From Alkanindiges illinoisensis (GTDB lineage Bacteria > Pseudomonadota > Gammaproteobacteria > Pseudomonadales > Moraxellaceae): 64,000 bases of DNA. The DNA is taken from NCBI RefSeq assembly GCF_004377485.1, contig NZ_SNTY01000076.1, forward strand, positions 1 through 64,000, written 5' to 3'. Shown one piece after another: positions 48,772-57,707 of this stretch. Within the stretch, counting starts at the first letter, position 1; every line of letters begins with the position of its first letter. The position numbers and the translations under genes are program-made. Below the pieces are notes generated by a model, which did no database searches, had not been told where the DNA came from, and saw nothing but the letters and a program-made list of their open reading frames with translations.

Positions 48772-49782
48772 ATGATGAACCGTGACACCATTAGCATTCA
48801 CTTTGTCAACGCAGCCCTGACAGGCGTTCGCCGGATGGGTCTTGATGTCAATGCTTTATTGTCCCGTGTGGGAATTGAGCCAGAATTGCTCAGCCAGCCC
48901 AAGGCCCGTGTTTCGCCGGATCAGTATACCCGTCTGGCGCAAACCCTGTGGCTGGTGACGCAGGATGAACACCTGGGATTTGATGCCCAGCCGCGCAGGC
49001 TCGGCACGTTTTCGATCATGTGCCAACTGATTATTCATGCTGGAACACTGGGCAAGGCACTGGATTTAAGCGCGCAGTTTTACCGCCTGTTTGGTGATGA
49101 CTGGGCCGTGAGCATTGAACGCGATACCCACGAAGCCCGTATGGTGACTCATATTCCATCTGACCGCGACCCGGATCATTTTATTACCGAAAGCATGCTA
49201 ATGATCTGGCATGGTTTGGCCTCGTGGCTAATCGAACGGCGTATTCCACTGGAACGCGTGCAGTTTGCCTATCCGCAGCCCAATCATGTTGATGAATACG
49301 ACGCACTGTTTTTCTCGCCCGTCATCAAGTTTGATGCACAACGCACCGAAGTGACCTTTGCAGCAGATTATCTGGATTTGCCGATCCGTCAAACCGAAGC
49401 CAGCCTGCAGGAATTCTTAAAGAGTGCGCCAGCGCAGTTATTGGTCAAATTCAAGAATGCCAGCTCGCTCACCTCGCGTATTCGTGAAGTATTAAAAAGT
49501 CATATTGGTGAAGAAATGCCAACTTTAAATGAAGTGGCTTCCATGCTGTACCTGTCGCCGCAAACCCTGCGCCGTCGCCTTGCTGCCGAAGGTAAAAGCT
49601 ATCAGGGTGTGAAAGACAACCTGCGCCGTGACACCGCCATTCACCTGCTGCTCAAGCCAGAACTATCACTGGAAGATGTGGCACAACAGGTAGGTTTTAG
49701 TGAAACCAGTACCTTTCACCGTGCCTTCAAGAAATGGACGGGTGTAACACCGGGCCTGTACCGACAGCTTCATGCCAGCTAA
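48772..49782 (+). CDS. AraC-family transcriptional regulator
   Basis: A 336-residue regulator. The N-terminal 200 residues form the arabinose-binding-type sensor domain of the OruR/ArgR-like subgroup (SIHFVNAALTGVRRMGLDVNALLSRVGI). The C-terminal domain has two HTH motifs: PTLNEVASMLYLSPQTLRRRLAAEGKSY and LSLEDVAQQVGFSETSTFHRAFKKWTG. Ribosome binding site CGAGGTCG precedes tandem ATG codons. It is divergent from the CoA-transferase gene, which it may regulate; this is position-based inference. Confidence 0.9.
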   Translation: MMNRDTISIHFVNAALTGVRRMGLDVNALLSRVGIEPELLSQPKARVSPDQYTRLAQTLWLVTQDEHLGFDAQPRRLGTFSIMCQLIIHAGTLGKALDLSAQFYRLFGDDWAVSIERDTHEARMVTHIPSDRDPDHFITESMLMIWHGLASWLIERRIPLERVQFAYPQPNHVDEYDALFFSPVIKFDAQRTEVTFAADYLDLPIRQTEASLQEFLKSAPAQLLVKFKNASSLTSRIREVLKSHIGEEMPTLNEVASMLYLSPQTLRRRLAAEGKSYQGVKDNLRRDTAIHLLLKPELSLEDVAQQVGFSETSTFHRAFKKWTGVTPGLYRQLHAS

Positions 49783-50482
49783 GCGGATGTGGAATAATAA
49801 ACTGCTGCAAGTGGCCTGAAGCAGTTTGAAACAATGCCGGGTCCATTGCATTGCCTAGCTTGCGCAGGCTTTTATAGGATAAAGCCGTGGTCATGTTCAT
49901 TACACCATCCAGGGTTTTATTGGCAATAAAGTTAAACTTCAGTAATTCCTTAGGCTCTTTTAACAGCTTGGTCACACCCACATCAATAATTTCAATCAGG
50001 CATTCGATGGCGTGTAGTGCATTGTCCGCTTTCAGATCTTTTAAATCAGCCAGAGCATCAAGGGCTTTTTGCGCCAGCTTGTCGGGAATGGCATAAATCA
50101 GGCATGGAATGGCAGCACTATTAATAGAGCATTCATTAATCAGCTCGTAGTAATGGGTAATGACTGGCTTTAAGCGCTTGGCATCAAACCAGCTGACAGC
50201 CCAGCCAAAATACTTGCGGATAATGCCCTTGATTTCTTCAATATGGCTTAGGGACTCCTTGAAGCTGGCAATTTTTTCCTCAGCCATTTCTTTAACATTG
50301 GCAAACTGCTGCACCATGTCGGTAAAAATATAATCAATAATATGGCAAGTGGCTTCACTCATTAAGCGGCCTGCTTTTTCAGCCATTGCGCTGTCATAAT
50401 CCACCGAGGAAAGATGCAACTGTTCCAGCTCATGGCGAATTAAATCATTGAGCGGTAAAGCAACGGCGTACTGGGTTTCCAT
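49727..50482 (-). CDS. Hypothetical helical protein, 251 residues
   Basis: A soluble, mostly helical protein (ALDALADLKDLKADNALHAIECLIEII and similar stretches) with no signal peptide or membrane segment. No family recognised. Good ribosome binding site AGGATGC before the ATG at 50482. Its 3' end overlaps the end of the convergent AraC gene by 56 bases, so the last 18 residues are encoded by the antisense of the regulator's C-terminus; the real protein could have lost an earlier stop. Confidence 0.7.
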   Translation of the reverse strand: METQYAVALPLNDLIRHELEQLHLSSVDYDSAMAEKAGRLMSEATCHIIDYIFTDMVQQFANVKEMAEEKIASFKESLSHIEEIKGIIRKYFGWAVSWFDAKRLKPVITHYYELINECSINSAAIPCLIYAIPDKLAQKALDALADLKDLKADNALHAIECLIEIIDVGVTKLLKEPKELLKFNFIANKTLDGVMNMTTALSYKSLRKLGNAMDPALFQTASGHLQQFIIPHPLSWHEAVGTGPVLHPSIS

Positions 50483-50564
50483 ATCAAGTGCATCCTGTTT
50501 ATAAATATTGTGTGGTATTCCCTGAACTAACTTTTGGGATAGTGTTAATTGAGCGTATCTTGTT

Positions 50565-51368
50565 TTAACGCACCTTGCTTTTACGAATCATGCGGTACAT
50601 CAATGGCGGATACAGTCGTGACAGCCACACCCCGACCTTTTCCTTTAAACCACCAATCACAATATATTCACGTCCGGCCAGAAGTGCCTGTACCGCCTGT
50701 TCGGCAAATTCATCGCTACTCATGGCATTAGCCTGCGCGTCATCCATGGTTCCTAGCTCCTCTCCATTACCTTTTAAGGCAGCCACCGACACATTGGTTT
50801 TCACAAAACCGGGGAAAATCACTGACACCTGCAAGCCCTGATCGGCCAGCTCGGCACGCAAACTGTTGGCCCACAAATGAATGGCCCCTTTTGCTGCTGC
50901 ATAACTGGCCCGATACTGGGTGCCCAGTAAACCGGCTACACTGGAAATAAACACCACATGCCCTGAACCCTGCTTGAGCATGCTCGGCAGTACCACGCGG
51001 GTTAAGGCAACTGGCGCGAAATAATCAATTTCCATAATCTGGCGATCGGTATGATCCAGCGTATCGCAAATCAGCGCGCGCTGGCTAACCCCGGCATTGT
51101 TAATCAGGCAATCCAGTCGGCCTTTTTTCTGAATCACTTCGCCATAAGTCGCAGTAAGCGATGCATAATCCGTCACATCCAGTGGTAAAATCATATGCTG
51201 TTCGGAATTTTCGAGCTGGCGTGCTACCCGCTTGAGCTCCTCTTCCCGCCGTGCGCTCAATACCACCTGCGCGCCCAGTTTGGCAAACTGCTTGGCCAGC
51301 GCTTCGCCAATGCCACTGGATGCACCAGTAATCCAAATCACCTGACCATTAAAATTTTCTTTAGGCAT
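50565..51368 (-). CDS. Short-chain dehydrogenase/reductase
   Basis: A 267-residue classical SDR. WITGASSGIGEALAKQFAKLGAQV binds NAD(P); CLINNAGVS and the catalytic Ser in FISSVAGLLG with Tyr-x3-Lys in SYAAAKGAIH complete the active site. A C-terminal amphipathic segment (GVWLSRLYPPLMYRMIRKSKVR) could contact membrane, as in DHRS7-like enzymes acting on lipids. The frame extends to 51638 but would overlap valS; ATG at 51368 is standard. Substrate unknown. Confidence 0.88.
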   Translation of the reverse strand: MPKENFNGQVIWITGASSGIGEALAKQFAKLGAQVVLSARREEELKRVARQLENSEQHMILPLDVTDYASLTATYGEVIQKKGRLDCLINNAGVSQRALICDTLDHTDRQIMEIDYFAPVALTRVVLPSMLKQGSGHVVFISSVAGLLGTQYRASYAAAKGAIHLWANSLRAELADQGLQVSVIFPGFVKTNVSVAALKGNGEELGTMDDAQANAMSSDEFAEQAVQALLAGREYIVIGGLKEKVGVWLSRLYPPLMYRMIRKSKVR

Positions 51369-51532
51369 TGCTAGATTTCCCAATCCGTTGGCTAAGGTTA
51401 TGACAAAAGAGCCATACCTTGTAAAGATCAAGACGATGACTACACAGCTTGCACTACGTTTAATCGCAAAAAGCGCACAAAATCCGCTACAATAGTTGCA
51501 ATTTTTTTCAAACGATTTTCGGATTTTTGTCG

Positions 51533-54487
51533 ATGACCAATACAGTTGACAACAGCGCAGCAGACCATACCGCTGACCAAAACCCAGCCAGCCAGCAAAA
51601 TATTTCCACCACTTATGACCCAGCTGCCATTGAAGCACACTGGTATAACGTGTGGGAAAAACAGGGCTATTTTAAGCCGCAAGGTGGGGCCAAACCGTTT
51701 ACTATCATGATTCCACCACCCAATGTCACGGGTAGCCTGCACATGGGTCATGGCTTTAACAATGCGATTATGGACGCCATGATCCGCTATCACCGGATGC
51801 TGGGCGACAACACTTTATGGCAACCGGGCACCGACCATGCAGGGATTGCCACGCAAATGGTGGTAGAACGCCAACTGGCCGCGCAAAACATTAGCCGTCA
51901 CGATCTTGGCCGCGAAGACTTCATTAGACAAGTCTGGAAATGGAAGGAAAAATCCGGTGGCACCATTACCCAGCAAATCCGCCGTCTGGGTTCTTCGGTA
52001 GACTGGTCACGCGAACGCTTTACCATGGATGAAGGCTTGTCCAATGCGGTAAAAGAAGTGTTTGTGCGACTGCATGAGGAAGGCCTGATTTACCGTGGCA
52101 AGCGTCTGGTGAACTGGGACCCGAAACTGCACACTGCCCTGTCCGACCTTGAAGTGGAAAACAACGAAGAACAAGGTTCGCTGTGGCACTTTAAATATTT
52201 CTTTGAAAATGACAGCACCACCACCAGTGATGGCAACAATTATCTGGTGGTCGCCACTACACGCCCTGAAACTTTGCTGGGCGATACTGCGGTTGCTGTG
52301 CATCCAGACGATGAACGCTACAAGCACCTGATTGGCCAAAACATCCGCTTGCCGATTACTGGCCGTTTAGTGCCAATCGTTGGCGATGACTATGTTGAAA
52401 AAGATTTTGGCACCGGTTGCGTTAAAATCACCCCGGCGCATGACTTTAATGATTATGAACTGGGTAAACGCCATAACCTGCCATTAATTAATATCTTTAA
52501 TAAAAATGCAGAAATTCAGGCTGAGTTTGACTGGATTGAAAAAGCGGGCCAGCCAATCACTCAGACTCTTGCCGCACCAAGTGATTATGCGGGTGTTGAA
52601 CGCTTTGCAGCGCGCAAAAAACTGGTTGCCCAAGCCGAAAGCGAGGGCTGGCTGGAAAAAATTGAGCCATACACGCTCAAAGCACCACGCGGTGACCGTT
52701 CCGGTGTGATTGTTGAACCGTTATTGACGGATCAATGGTATGTGAAAATTGCACCACTGGCCGAGCCTGCCATTGAAGCGGTTAAAAATGGCGACATCAA
52801 GTTTGTGCCTGAGCAATACAGCAACATGTATATGGCGTGGATGAACAACATTCAGGACTGGTGTATTAGTCGCCAGTTGTGGTGGGGACATCGTATTCCG
52901 GCATGGTACGCGCAGGATGGTTCGGTGTATGTGGGTCGCAGTGAAGATGAAGTGCGCCAGAAATATCATCTGGGTAGCCATATCAGCCTGAATCAGGATG
53001 AAGATGTACTGGACACCTGGTTCTCCTCTGCGCTGTGGACATTCTCAACCCTGGATTGGACTGGTGATGCCGCCAAGGATGCGGAAAATTATTTCTTAAA
53101 AACGTTCCATTCTACCGATGTGCTGGTGACGGGTTTTGACATTATTTTCTTCTGGGTCGCCCGCATGATTATGATGACCCTGCACTTTGTCAAAGATGAA
53201 AACGGCAAGCCACAAGTGCCATTTAAAACCGTGTATGTACATGGGCTGGTACGTGATGGCGAAGGCCAGAAAATGTCCAAGTCCAAAGGCAACGTGCTTG
53301 ATCCATTAGACCTGGTTGATGGCATTGATCTGGAAACCCTGATTGCCAAGCGCACCACCGGCCTGATGAATCCCAAGGATGCCGCCAAGATTGAAAAAGC
53401 CACCCGCAAGGAATTCCCGGATGGCATTAATGCCTATGGCACCGATGCGCTGCGTTTTACCTTCTGTGCGCTGGCCAATACCGGACGTGACATCAAGTTT
53501 GACTTAAAGCGTGTGGAAGGTTACCGCAACTTCTGCAACAAGATCTGGAATGCCACCCGCTTTGTATTAATGAATGTGGAAGGTAAAACGGTCGGTGAAG
53601 CACCCCGCACTGACCTGTGGGAACTGCCGGAACAGTGGATTGTCAGCCGCCTGCAAAAGGCTGAAGCTGCGGTGCATAAAGCCTTTGCGGATTATCGTCT
53701 GGATATGGTGGCACAAACCATGTACGACTTTATCTGGAATGAATACTGCGACTGGTATGTAGAACTAACCAAGCCCGTATTAAACAGTGACGAAGTCAGT
53801 GAAGAACGTAAAGCCGAAGTGCGCCGTGTGCTGCTGGCCACCCTGGAAAGCAGCTTGCGTTTGCTACACCCGCTGATGCCGTTCCTGACTGAGGAAATCT
53901 GGCAAACCGTTGCGCCCATGATTGGTAAAAAAGCTGTTGGTCAGGATGACGCGACCATTATGCTGGCACCCTTCCCACAGCCAGAAGATGCCAAAATCAA
54001 CGAGCAGGCCGAAGCTGACATGAGCTGGCTACAGGGCCTGATTGGTGCAGTGCGTAATATTCGTGGTGAAATGGGCTTGGGTAACGCCCGCTTACTGCCC
54101 GTGTTGCTGAAAAACGTGAGTGACAAGGAGCGTGAGCAACTGGGCCGTATTGAGCCGCTGTTCAAAGCGCTATCCAAAGTGGAAAGTATTGAGTTCCTAT
54201 CCAGTGATCAGGAACCGCCACTGTCGTCCAGTAGTGTGGTGGGTCAGGTTTCCATTTTTGTACCGATGAAAGGTCTGATTGATCCGCAAGCTGAAATTGG
54301 CCGCTTGACCAAGAAAATTGAGAAGCTGCAAAAGCAGTTTGATGTACTCAATGGCAAACTGTCTAATCAAGGGTTTTTGGCGAAAGCACCTGCTCATGTG
54401 GTGGAGGCTGAGAAAGCTGTGTTGGCAGATTTGGGAGATCAATTGCAGAAGCTGAATGCGCAAATGGAACAGTTAGCGGCGTTGTAA
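51533..54487 (+). CDS. valS: Valyl-tRNA synthetase
   Basis: A 984-residue class I synthetase. HMGH at 70-73 is the HIGH motif ([16 protein letters not shown]), KMSKS is at 580-584, the CP1 editing domain lies between them ([18 protein letters not shown]), and a C-terminal coiled coil ([21 protein letters not shown]) binds tRNA. A TTG two codons earlier opens the frame; the ATG at 51533 is chosen. Its start region overlaps nothing once the SDR start is corrected. Confidence 0.97.
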   Translation: MTNTVDNSAADHTADQNPASQQNISTTYDPAAIEAHWYNVWEKQGYFKPQGGAKPFTIMIPPPNVTGSLHMGHGFNNAIMDAMIRYHRMLGDNTLWQPGTDHAGIATQMVVERQLAAQNISRHDLGREDFIRQVWKWKEKSGGTITQQIRRLGSSVDWSRERFTMDEGLSNAVKEVFVRLHEEGLIYRGKRLVNWDPKLHTALSDLEVENNEEQGSLWHFKYFFENDSTTTSDGNNYLVVATTRPETLLGDTAVAVHPDDERYKHLIGQNIRLPITGRLVPIVGDDYVEKDFGTGCVKITPAHDFNDYELGKRHNLPLINIFNKNAEIQAEFDWIEKAGQPITQTLAAPSDYAGVERFAARKKLVAQAESEGWLEKIEPYTLKAPRGDRSGVIVEPLLTDQWYVKIAPLAEPAIEAVKNGDIKFVPEQYSNMYMAWMNNIQDWCISRQLWWGHRIPAWYAQDGSVYVGRSEDEVRQKYHLGSHISLNQDEDVLDTWFSSALWTFSTLDWTGDAAKDAENYFLKTFHSTDVLVTGFDIIFFWVARMIMMTLHFVKDENGKPQVPFKTVYVHGLVRDGEGQKMSKSKGNVLDPLDLVDGIDLETLIAKRTTGLMNPKDAAKIEKATRKEFPDGINAYGTDALRFTFCALANTGRDIKFDLKRVEGYRNFCNKIWNATRFVLMNVEGKTVGEAPRTDLWELPEQWIVSRLQKAEAAVHKAFADYRLDMVAQTMYDFIWNEYCDWYVELTKPVLNSDEVSEERKAEVRRVLLATLESSLRLLHPLMPFLTEEIWQTVAPMIGKKAVGQDDATIMLAPFPQPEDAKINEQAEADMSWLQGLIGAVRNIRGEMGLGNARLLPVLLKNVSDKEREQLGRIEPLFKALSKVESIEFLSSDQEPPLSSSSVVGQVSIFVPMKGLIDPQAEIGRLTKKIEKLQKQFDVLNGKLSNQGFLAKAPAHVVEAEKAVLADLGDQLQKLNAQMEQLAAL

Positions 54488-54531
54488 GAGTTAATAAGTT
54501 ATCAAACCAAGGTTGATATTCCTTATAAAAC

Positions 54532-54559
54532 ATGCATTATTCCACTAAGAGTAATGCAT
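54532..54559. other. Hairpin after valS
   Basis: ATGCATTA and TAATGCAT form a perfect 8-bp stem over a 12-base loop, 45 bases after valS. No T run follows, so termination is uncertain. It sits at the boundary where GC content drops into the accessory island. Confidence 0.4.
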
Positions 54560-54580
54560 TACTAACTTCAGGAAATTCAA

Positions 54581-55456
54581 ATGTTAAAAAAAGACAAAAT
54601 ATATTTAAAGATATATTATCCTATACTGACTTTCATTTTTTTGAGCATTTCAACTTTGAGCCATGCTGATAGAATTGAGGATGTTTATAGTAGAAATACA
54701 CAACAATGTTCGTCTTACCTAAACCAGAAAATCTCCCCAGATTCCTTTGATTTCTATGCTAAAAAACTAAAATCCATTCCTAAAATTAAAGGTGAATTTG
54801 AAACTACTTCAGAATATATAGAACGAAGCACTGCTAAATTTAAGGATTTAGCTATTCCTAATATATTGATTCTTGAAATACCATTAGACAGAAAATTTAT
54901 TACTTACGATGCTGATAATAAAATTCTAACCTATGAGAAATATTCAGTTGACAATGAAAATACGACCTATGCCGATAACTTTACTCCACCAGGACAAGAT
55001 CTGGGGGGAATGCATTATATTGAAGCATGGGATTTACACATAGGGAGGTCAACTTTAAATAAAAAATCTTTTACTGCAAGAAATGTATTCGACAAAAATG
55101 TTTTAGTTTCTCAAGTAGAGATAACTTCTAAATCAATTTTTGATGAGCTAAAAAGTCCTTATTCCAAATACAAAAATCTAGATGATAGACCCTTATTTAA
55201 ATTTATAAATTTAATGCCACATGAAGCGAAAAGACTTAAGGAGTCTTCAAGAGCTTTTGCTGTGATCTTTCCCAAGTCGCCATATTTTATCGAAGCTGAA
55301 GGTCCTCCTACAACGCCTACTATCACAAACCCATTAACCATAAATTATAAAAATCAAGTTCTAGTAGCTGATATTAACTGTATATTACTCACAGAAGATG
55401 ATGGAACTGTTTTTAGCTCAACGTTAGAGCATACTAAGGCCTATCTTAAACATTAA
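54581..55456 (+). CDS. Secreted hypothetical protein, AT-rich orphan
   Basis: A 291-residue protein with a signal peptide (YYPILTFIFLSISTLSHA, cleavage near residue 29), so periplasmic or exported. The mature part is lysine- and serine-rich, has cysteines at CSSYL and near the C-terminus (DINCILL), which might form a disulfide, and contains KIKGEFETTSEYIERSTAKF, a segment seen in several uncharacterised exported proteins. Its DNA is far more AT-rich than valS, indicating recent acquisition. Ribosome binding site AGGAAA. No function assigned. Confidence 0.65.
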   Translation: MLKKDKIYLKIYYPILTFIFLSISTLSHADRIEDVYSRNTQQCSSYLNQKISPDSFDFYAKKLKSIPKIKGEFETTSEYIERSTAKFKDLAIPNILILEIPLDRKFITYDADNKILTYEKYSVDNENTTYADNFTPPGQDLGGMHYIEAWDLHIGRSTLNKKSFTARNVFDKNVLVSQVEITSKSIFDELKSPYSKYKNLDDRPLFKFINLMPHEAKRLKESSRAFAVIFPKSPYFIEAEGPPTTPTITNPLTINYKNQVLVADINCILLTEDDGTVFSSTLEHTKAYLKH

Positions 55457-55542
55457 ATTTCTTGCAAAATTGTATGAATTTGGCTTATCTCGTAAATCAG
55501 CATGTTTAAATTCATAATCTATAATTGCTCAAAAAATGATTT

Positions 55543-55644
55543 TTACAAAAGATCTAATTTCTTTTTAAATTGCTGCCAAACTAAGAAGTTTACTTTTCCC
55601 TCTCTTTTTAAAGCTGGTTCAATACACTCTAAATTATAAGTCAT
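55543..55644 (-). pseudogene. Truncated StbE/RelE-type toxin remnant
   Basis: Immediately after the antitoxin, in the overlapping position where StbE/RelE toxins start, ATG at 55644 opens a 33-codon frame MTYNLECIEPALKREG...QQFKKKLDLL ending at TAA 55543. The start MTYNLE..EPALK and QFKKKL are typical of the StbE/RelE N-terminus (about 85-95 residues when intact), but the ALKEWxKL region looks scrambled by small indels and the catalytic C-terminal part is missing. Read as a dead toxin gene. Confidence 0.6.
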
Positions 55645-55882
55645 CAATATTCATTCGAATGCGTTTTTGATTCGCACGAGCGTCTGCAATTGCATTTAAT
55701 TCTAAATCTTCAAGCTGCTCAATCATTTGCTCATATAGATCAGCAGGCACACAGTAAAATGCAGGTGTATTGCGGTTTAAAATTGCTATTGGCTCACCGT
55801 GACCTGCTAACACTGTATCCATTGGGCTTTTCTTCAACTCAGTAATGCTTGCAGTCATTCGGGCATGAATCTTTTGAGTCAT
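55634..55882 (-). CDS. StbD/RelB-like (Phd/YefM family) antitoxin, orphan
   Basis: An 82-residue antitoxin. MTASITELKKSPMDTVLAGHGEPIAILNRNTPAFYCVPADLYEQM is the DNA-binding Phd/YefM fold typical of StbD, followed by a toxin-binding tail LEDLELNAIADARANQKRIRMNIDDL. The tail looks intact although the adjacent toxin is reduced to a 33-codon remnant. It could still neutralise a related toxin from elsewhere or repress its own promoter. Divergent from the second toxin-antitoxin operon, sharing a 152-base spacer. Confidence 0.85.
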   Translation of the reverse strand: MTQKIHARMTASITELKKSPMDTVLAGHGEPIAILNRNTPAFYCVPADLYEQMIEQLEDLELNAIADARANQKRIRMNIDDL

Positions 55883-55996
55883 TGCTTTATCTCCATAGAA
55901 TCTGCTTCAATTATACCATTTTTAGTGCTTTTAAAGGCACCTTTTGAAGTGCTAATAGATACTCTTTTTTAAAAATTGATAAATTTCACCCAAAAA

Positions 55997-56015
55997 TGTA
56001 CAATCCAAATGTACA
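55997..56015 (+). promoter_or_regulatory. Paired TGTACA operators of the YefM-type antitoxin
   Basis: Two TGTACA palindromes (55997-56002 and 56010-56015), each preceded by AA, have centres 13 bp apart, 20 bases before the antitoxin ATG. TGTACA pairs at about 12 bp are the known operator of YefM-YoeB, so autoregulation by the adjacent Phd/YefM protein is likely. Confidence 0.7.
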
Positions 56016-56034
56016 CTTAAAAGAGGTAACTCTT

Positions 56035-56307
56035 ATGACCGCCATTCCTTTCACTCAAGCACGTGCCCATCTTGCCGATTTGATTGATCAAAGCAACCAA
56101 GGTGAAAAAGTCTTTATTTCCCAACGCGGCCAGACTACCGCTGTTTTGATGTCTGTTCCAGAATATCAAAAACTAACAAGTCAGCCCTTAGATATTGCGG
56201 AGAGTCTTAACGCTTGGCGAGAAAAATTTAAAGATGAGTTAAACGATTCTGACGAAGATTTTATAGTTGAACGCGACCAATCTGAGGGGCGGGAATTCTG
56301 TTGGTAA
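56035..56307 (+). CDS. Phd/YefM family antitoxin
   Basis: A 90-residue antitoxin. MTAIPFTQARAHLADLIDQSNQGEKVFISQRGQTTAVLMSVPEYQKL is the Phd/YefM DNA-binding domain; the acidic tail (LNDSDEDFIVERDQSEGREFCW) should wrap the toxin. ATG at 56035 has AGAGG upstream; the frame starting at 55996 runs through the operator and is rejected. The gene overlaps the toxin by 7 bases. Confidence 0.88.
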   Translation: MTAIPFTQARAHLADLIDQSNQGEKVFISQRGQTTAVLMSVPEYQKLTSQPLDIAESLNAWREKFKDELNDSDEDFIVERDQSEGREFCW

Positions 56308-56723
56308 GCCAGATTAGCCTTTTATTAGACACAAATATTATTTCAGAATTGGTCAAAGCTGAACCTCATCCTCATGTTTTACAGCAGTTTCAAGGTTATA
56401 AACAGGAAATTGCAATTCCAAGTCTGGTTTGGCATGAGTTACGCTTTGGCTGGTTAAAAATGCCCGACAGTAAGCGTAAACAGTCTATTGGTATTTTCCT
56501 TTATGATGTAGTGAGCCTGCTTCCGATATTGCCGTATGACACGGCAGCAGCAAAAATTCATGCAGAAATTAGAGTAGAAGCACAGAAAATTGGTCAAACC
56601 CTACCTTTTGCAGATGGCCAGATTGCGGCAATTACAATGTCGCAAGGTTTAAGTCTAGTTACTCGTAATACCAAGGATTTTGAATTAATTCGTGGACTTC
56701 GGCTAATTAACTGGTTTGAATAA
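56301..56723 (+). CDS. PIN-domain (VapC-like) toxin
   Basis: A 140-residue PIN-domain ribonuclease. Acidic metal ligands are Asp10 (LLLDTNIISEL), Glu46 (VWHELRFG), Asp105 (FADGQIAA) and Asp126 (NTKDF). VapC-type toxins cleave tRNA or rRNA when freed from the antitoxin. It starts with TTG inside the antitoxin end, giving coupled, lower toxin synthesis. The pairing is Phd/YefM antitoxin with a PIN toxin rather than VapB with VapC, a known mixed arrangement. Confidence 0.9.
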   Translation: MVSQISLLLDTNIISELVKAEPHPHVLQQFQGYKQEIAIPSLVWHELRFGWLKMPDSKRKQSIGIFLYDVVSLLPILPYDTAAAKIHAEIRVEAQKIGQTLPFADGQIAAITMSQGLSLVTRNTKDFELIRGLRLINWFE

Positions 56724-56727
56724 GCTA

Positions 56728-56761
56728 TAAAAAAGCCGATTACTTTTAAAAGCAACCGGCT
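56728..56761 (-). terminator. Terminator of the TIGR04219 gene (also after PIN toxin)
   Basis: On the minus strand AGCCGGTT pairs with AATCGGCT (one mismatch), followed by a run of seven T. It lies 24 bases after the leftward outer-membrane protein gene and just beyond the convergent toxin stop. Confidence 0.75.
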
Positions 56762-56784
56762 AAATAACTCAAGCAATCAACAGA

Positions 56785-57564
56785 TTAAAAATGCGCTTCC
56801 AAACCTAAATAAGGCCCTTTGGCTTCAATCTTGTCAAAGCTGCTGTCTGAATCATCATCAAAATTGATGGTCATGACGCGGTAGCCAAACTTCGCGCCTA
56901 AATCCAATGCAATATTCTGAATAAAATTGTATTTCACTTCAGCATTGATATCACTAAAATCAGCATCGCTATTCTGGCCTGCCATCACTTCCGCTTTGGC
57001 ACTAAACCCAGTAAAGGGCAGCTTGCCACCCGCAGCAACGTATAAAGCTGGTACAGTTTCATCATAGTTATTTTTAGCTACAGTGGCTACATTGCCTGCA
57101 CTTAAGCGTACAGTTTCTTTGGTGTTTACCCGTTTTACGCCCAACCCCGCATCAACGCTAACAATATTATCCAGAATTTCGTAGTAACCGATTGCATCCA
57201 AGGAATTAACTTCGACTTGATACTGACCAGTTAGTCCCGCATAAGGATTAAGCAGTAAACCATTAGTACCTGTCGAGCCTGCTAATCCAGTATTCATATA
57301 GGAAGTGTTCAATGATGAATCCGCCTTGCTAAAATCGCTGTAACGCAGCTTGATGTTAGGCACAAACGGTACAGGATGCTCAAAAGCCAGATTATAGACG
57401 GCATTAAACTTGTCATCCGACTGCCCCGCGCTATCTTCTGCCTTGGTATACATGCCATCTATACCAGCATATAAGCCAATAAAATCAGCGTGCGCGGTGG
57501 TGCTCAGCAGGCCAGCCAGTGCTGCTACTATCCCAAACCCATAATTTAAAAACTGCTTTGGCAT
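56785..57564 (-). CDS. TIGR04219-family outer membrane beta-barrel protein
   Basis: A 259-residue protein with a signal peptide (IVAALAGLLSTTAHA, cleavage before DFIGLYAG). The mature protein has alternating beta strands (VYNLAFEHPVPFVPNIKLRYSDF, VSVDAGLGVKRV, INAEVKYNFIQNIALDLGAKFGYR) and ends GPYLGLEAHF with the terminal Phe of outer-membrane proteins. This matches TIGR04219. Function unknown. Ribosome binding site AGGAACG. Confidence 0.88.
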   Translation of the reverse strand: MPKQFLNYGFGIVAALAGLLSTTAHADFIGLYAGIDGMYTKAEDSAGQSDDKFNAVYNLAFEHPVPFVPNIKLRYSDFSKADSSLNTSYMNTGLAGSTGTNGLLLNPYAGLTGQYQVEVNSLDAIGYYEILDNIVSVDAGLGVKRVNTKETVRLSAGNVATVAKNNYDETVPALYVAAGGKLPFTGFSAKAEVMAGQNSDADFSDINAEVKYNFIQNIALDLGAKFGYRVMTINFDDDSDSSFDKIEAKGPYLGLEAHF

Positions 57565-57707
57565 TTTCGTTCCTGTTGTTTGATAAAGCTTTCACGTCTA
57601 ATAAAGCGCTCAGTTAATTCACTAATAGCACTGTCATAAAAAGCGCGCCATTGTAAATCAGTTTTGGGATTTGATGGACACGCTTTATTGTTGTGCAATA
57701 GTGATGG

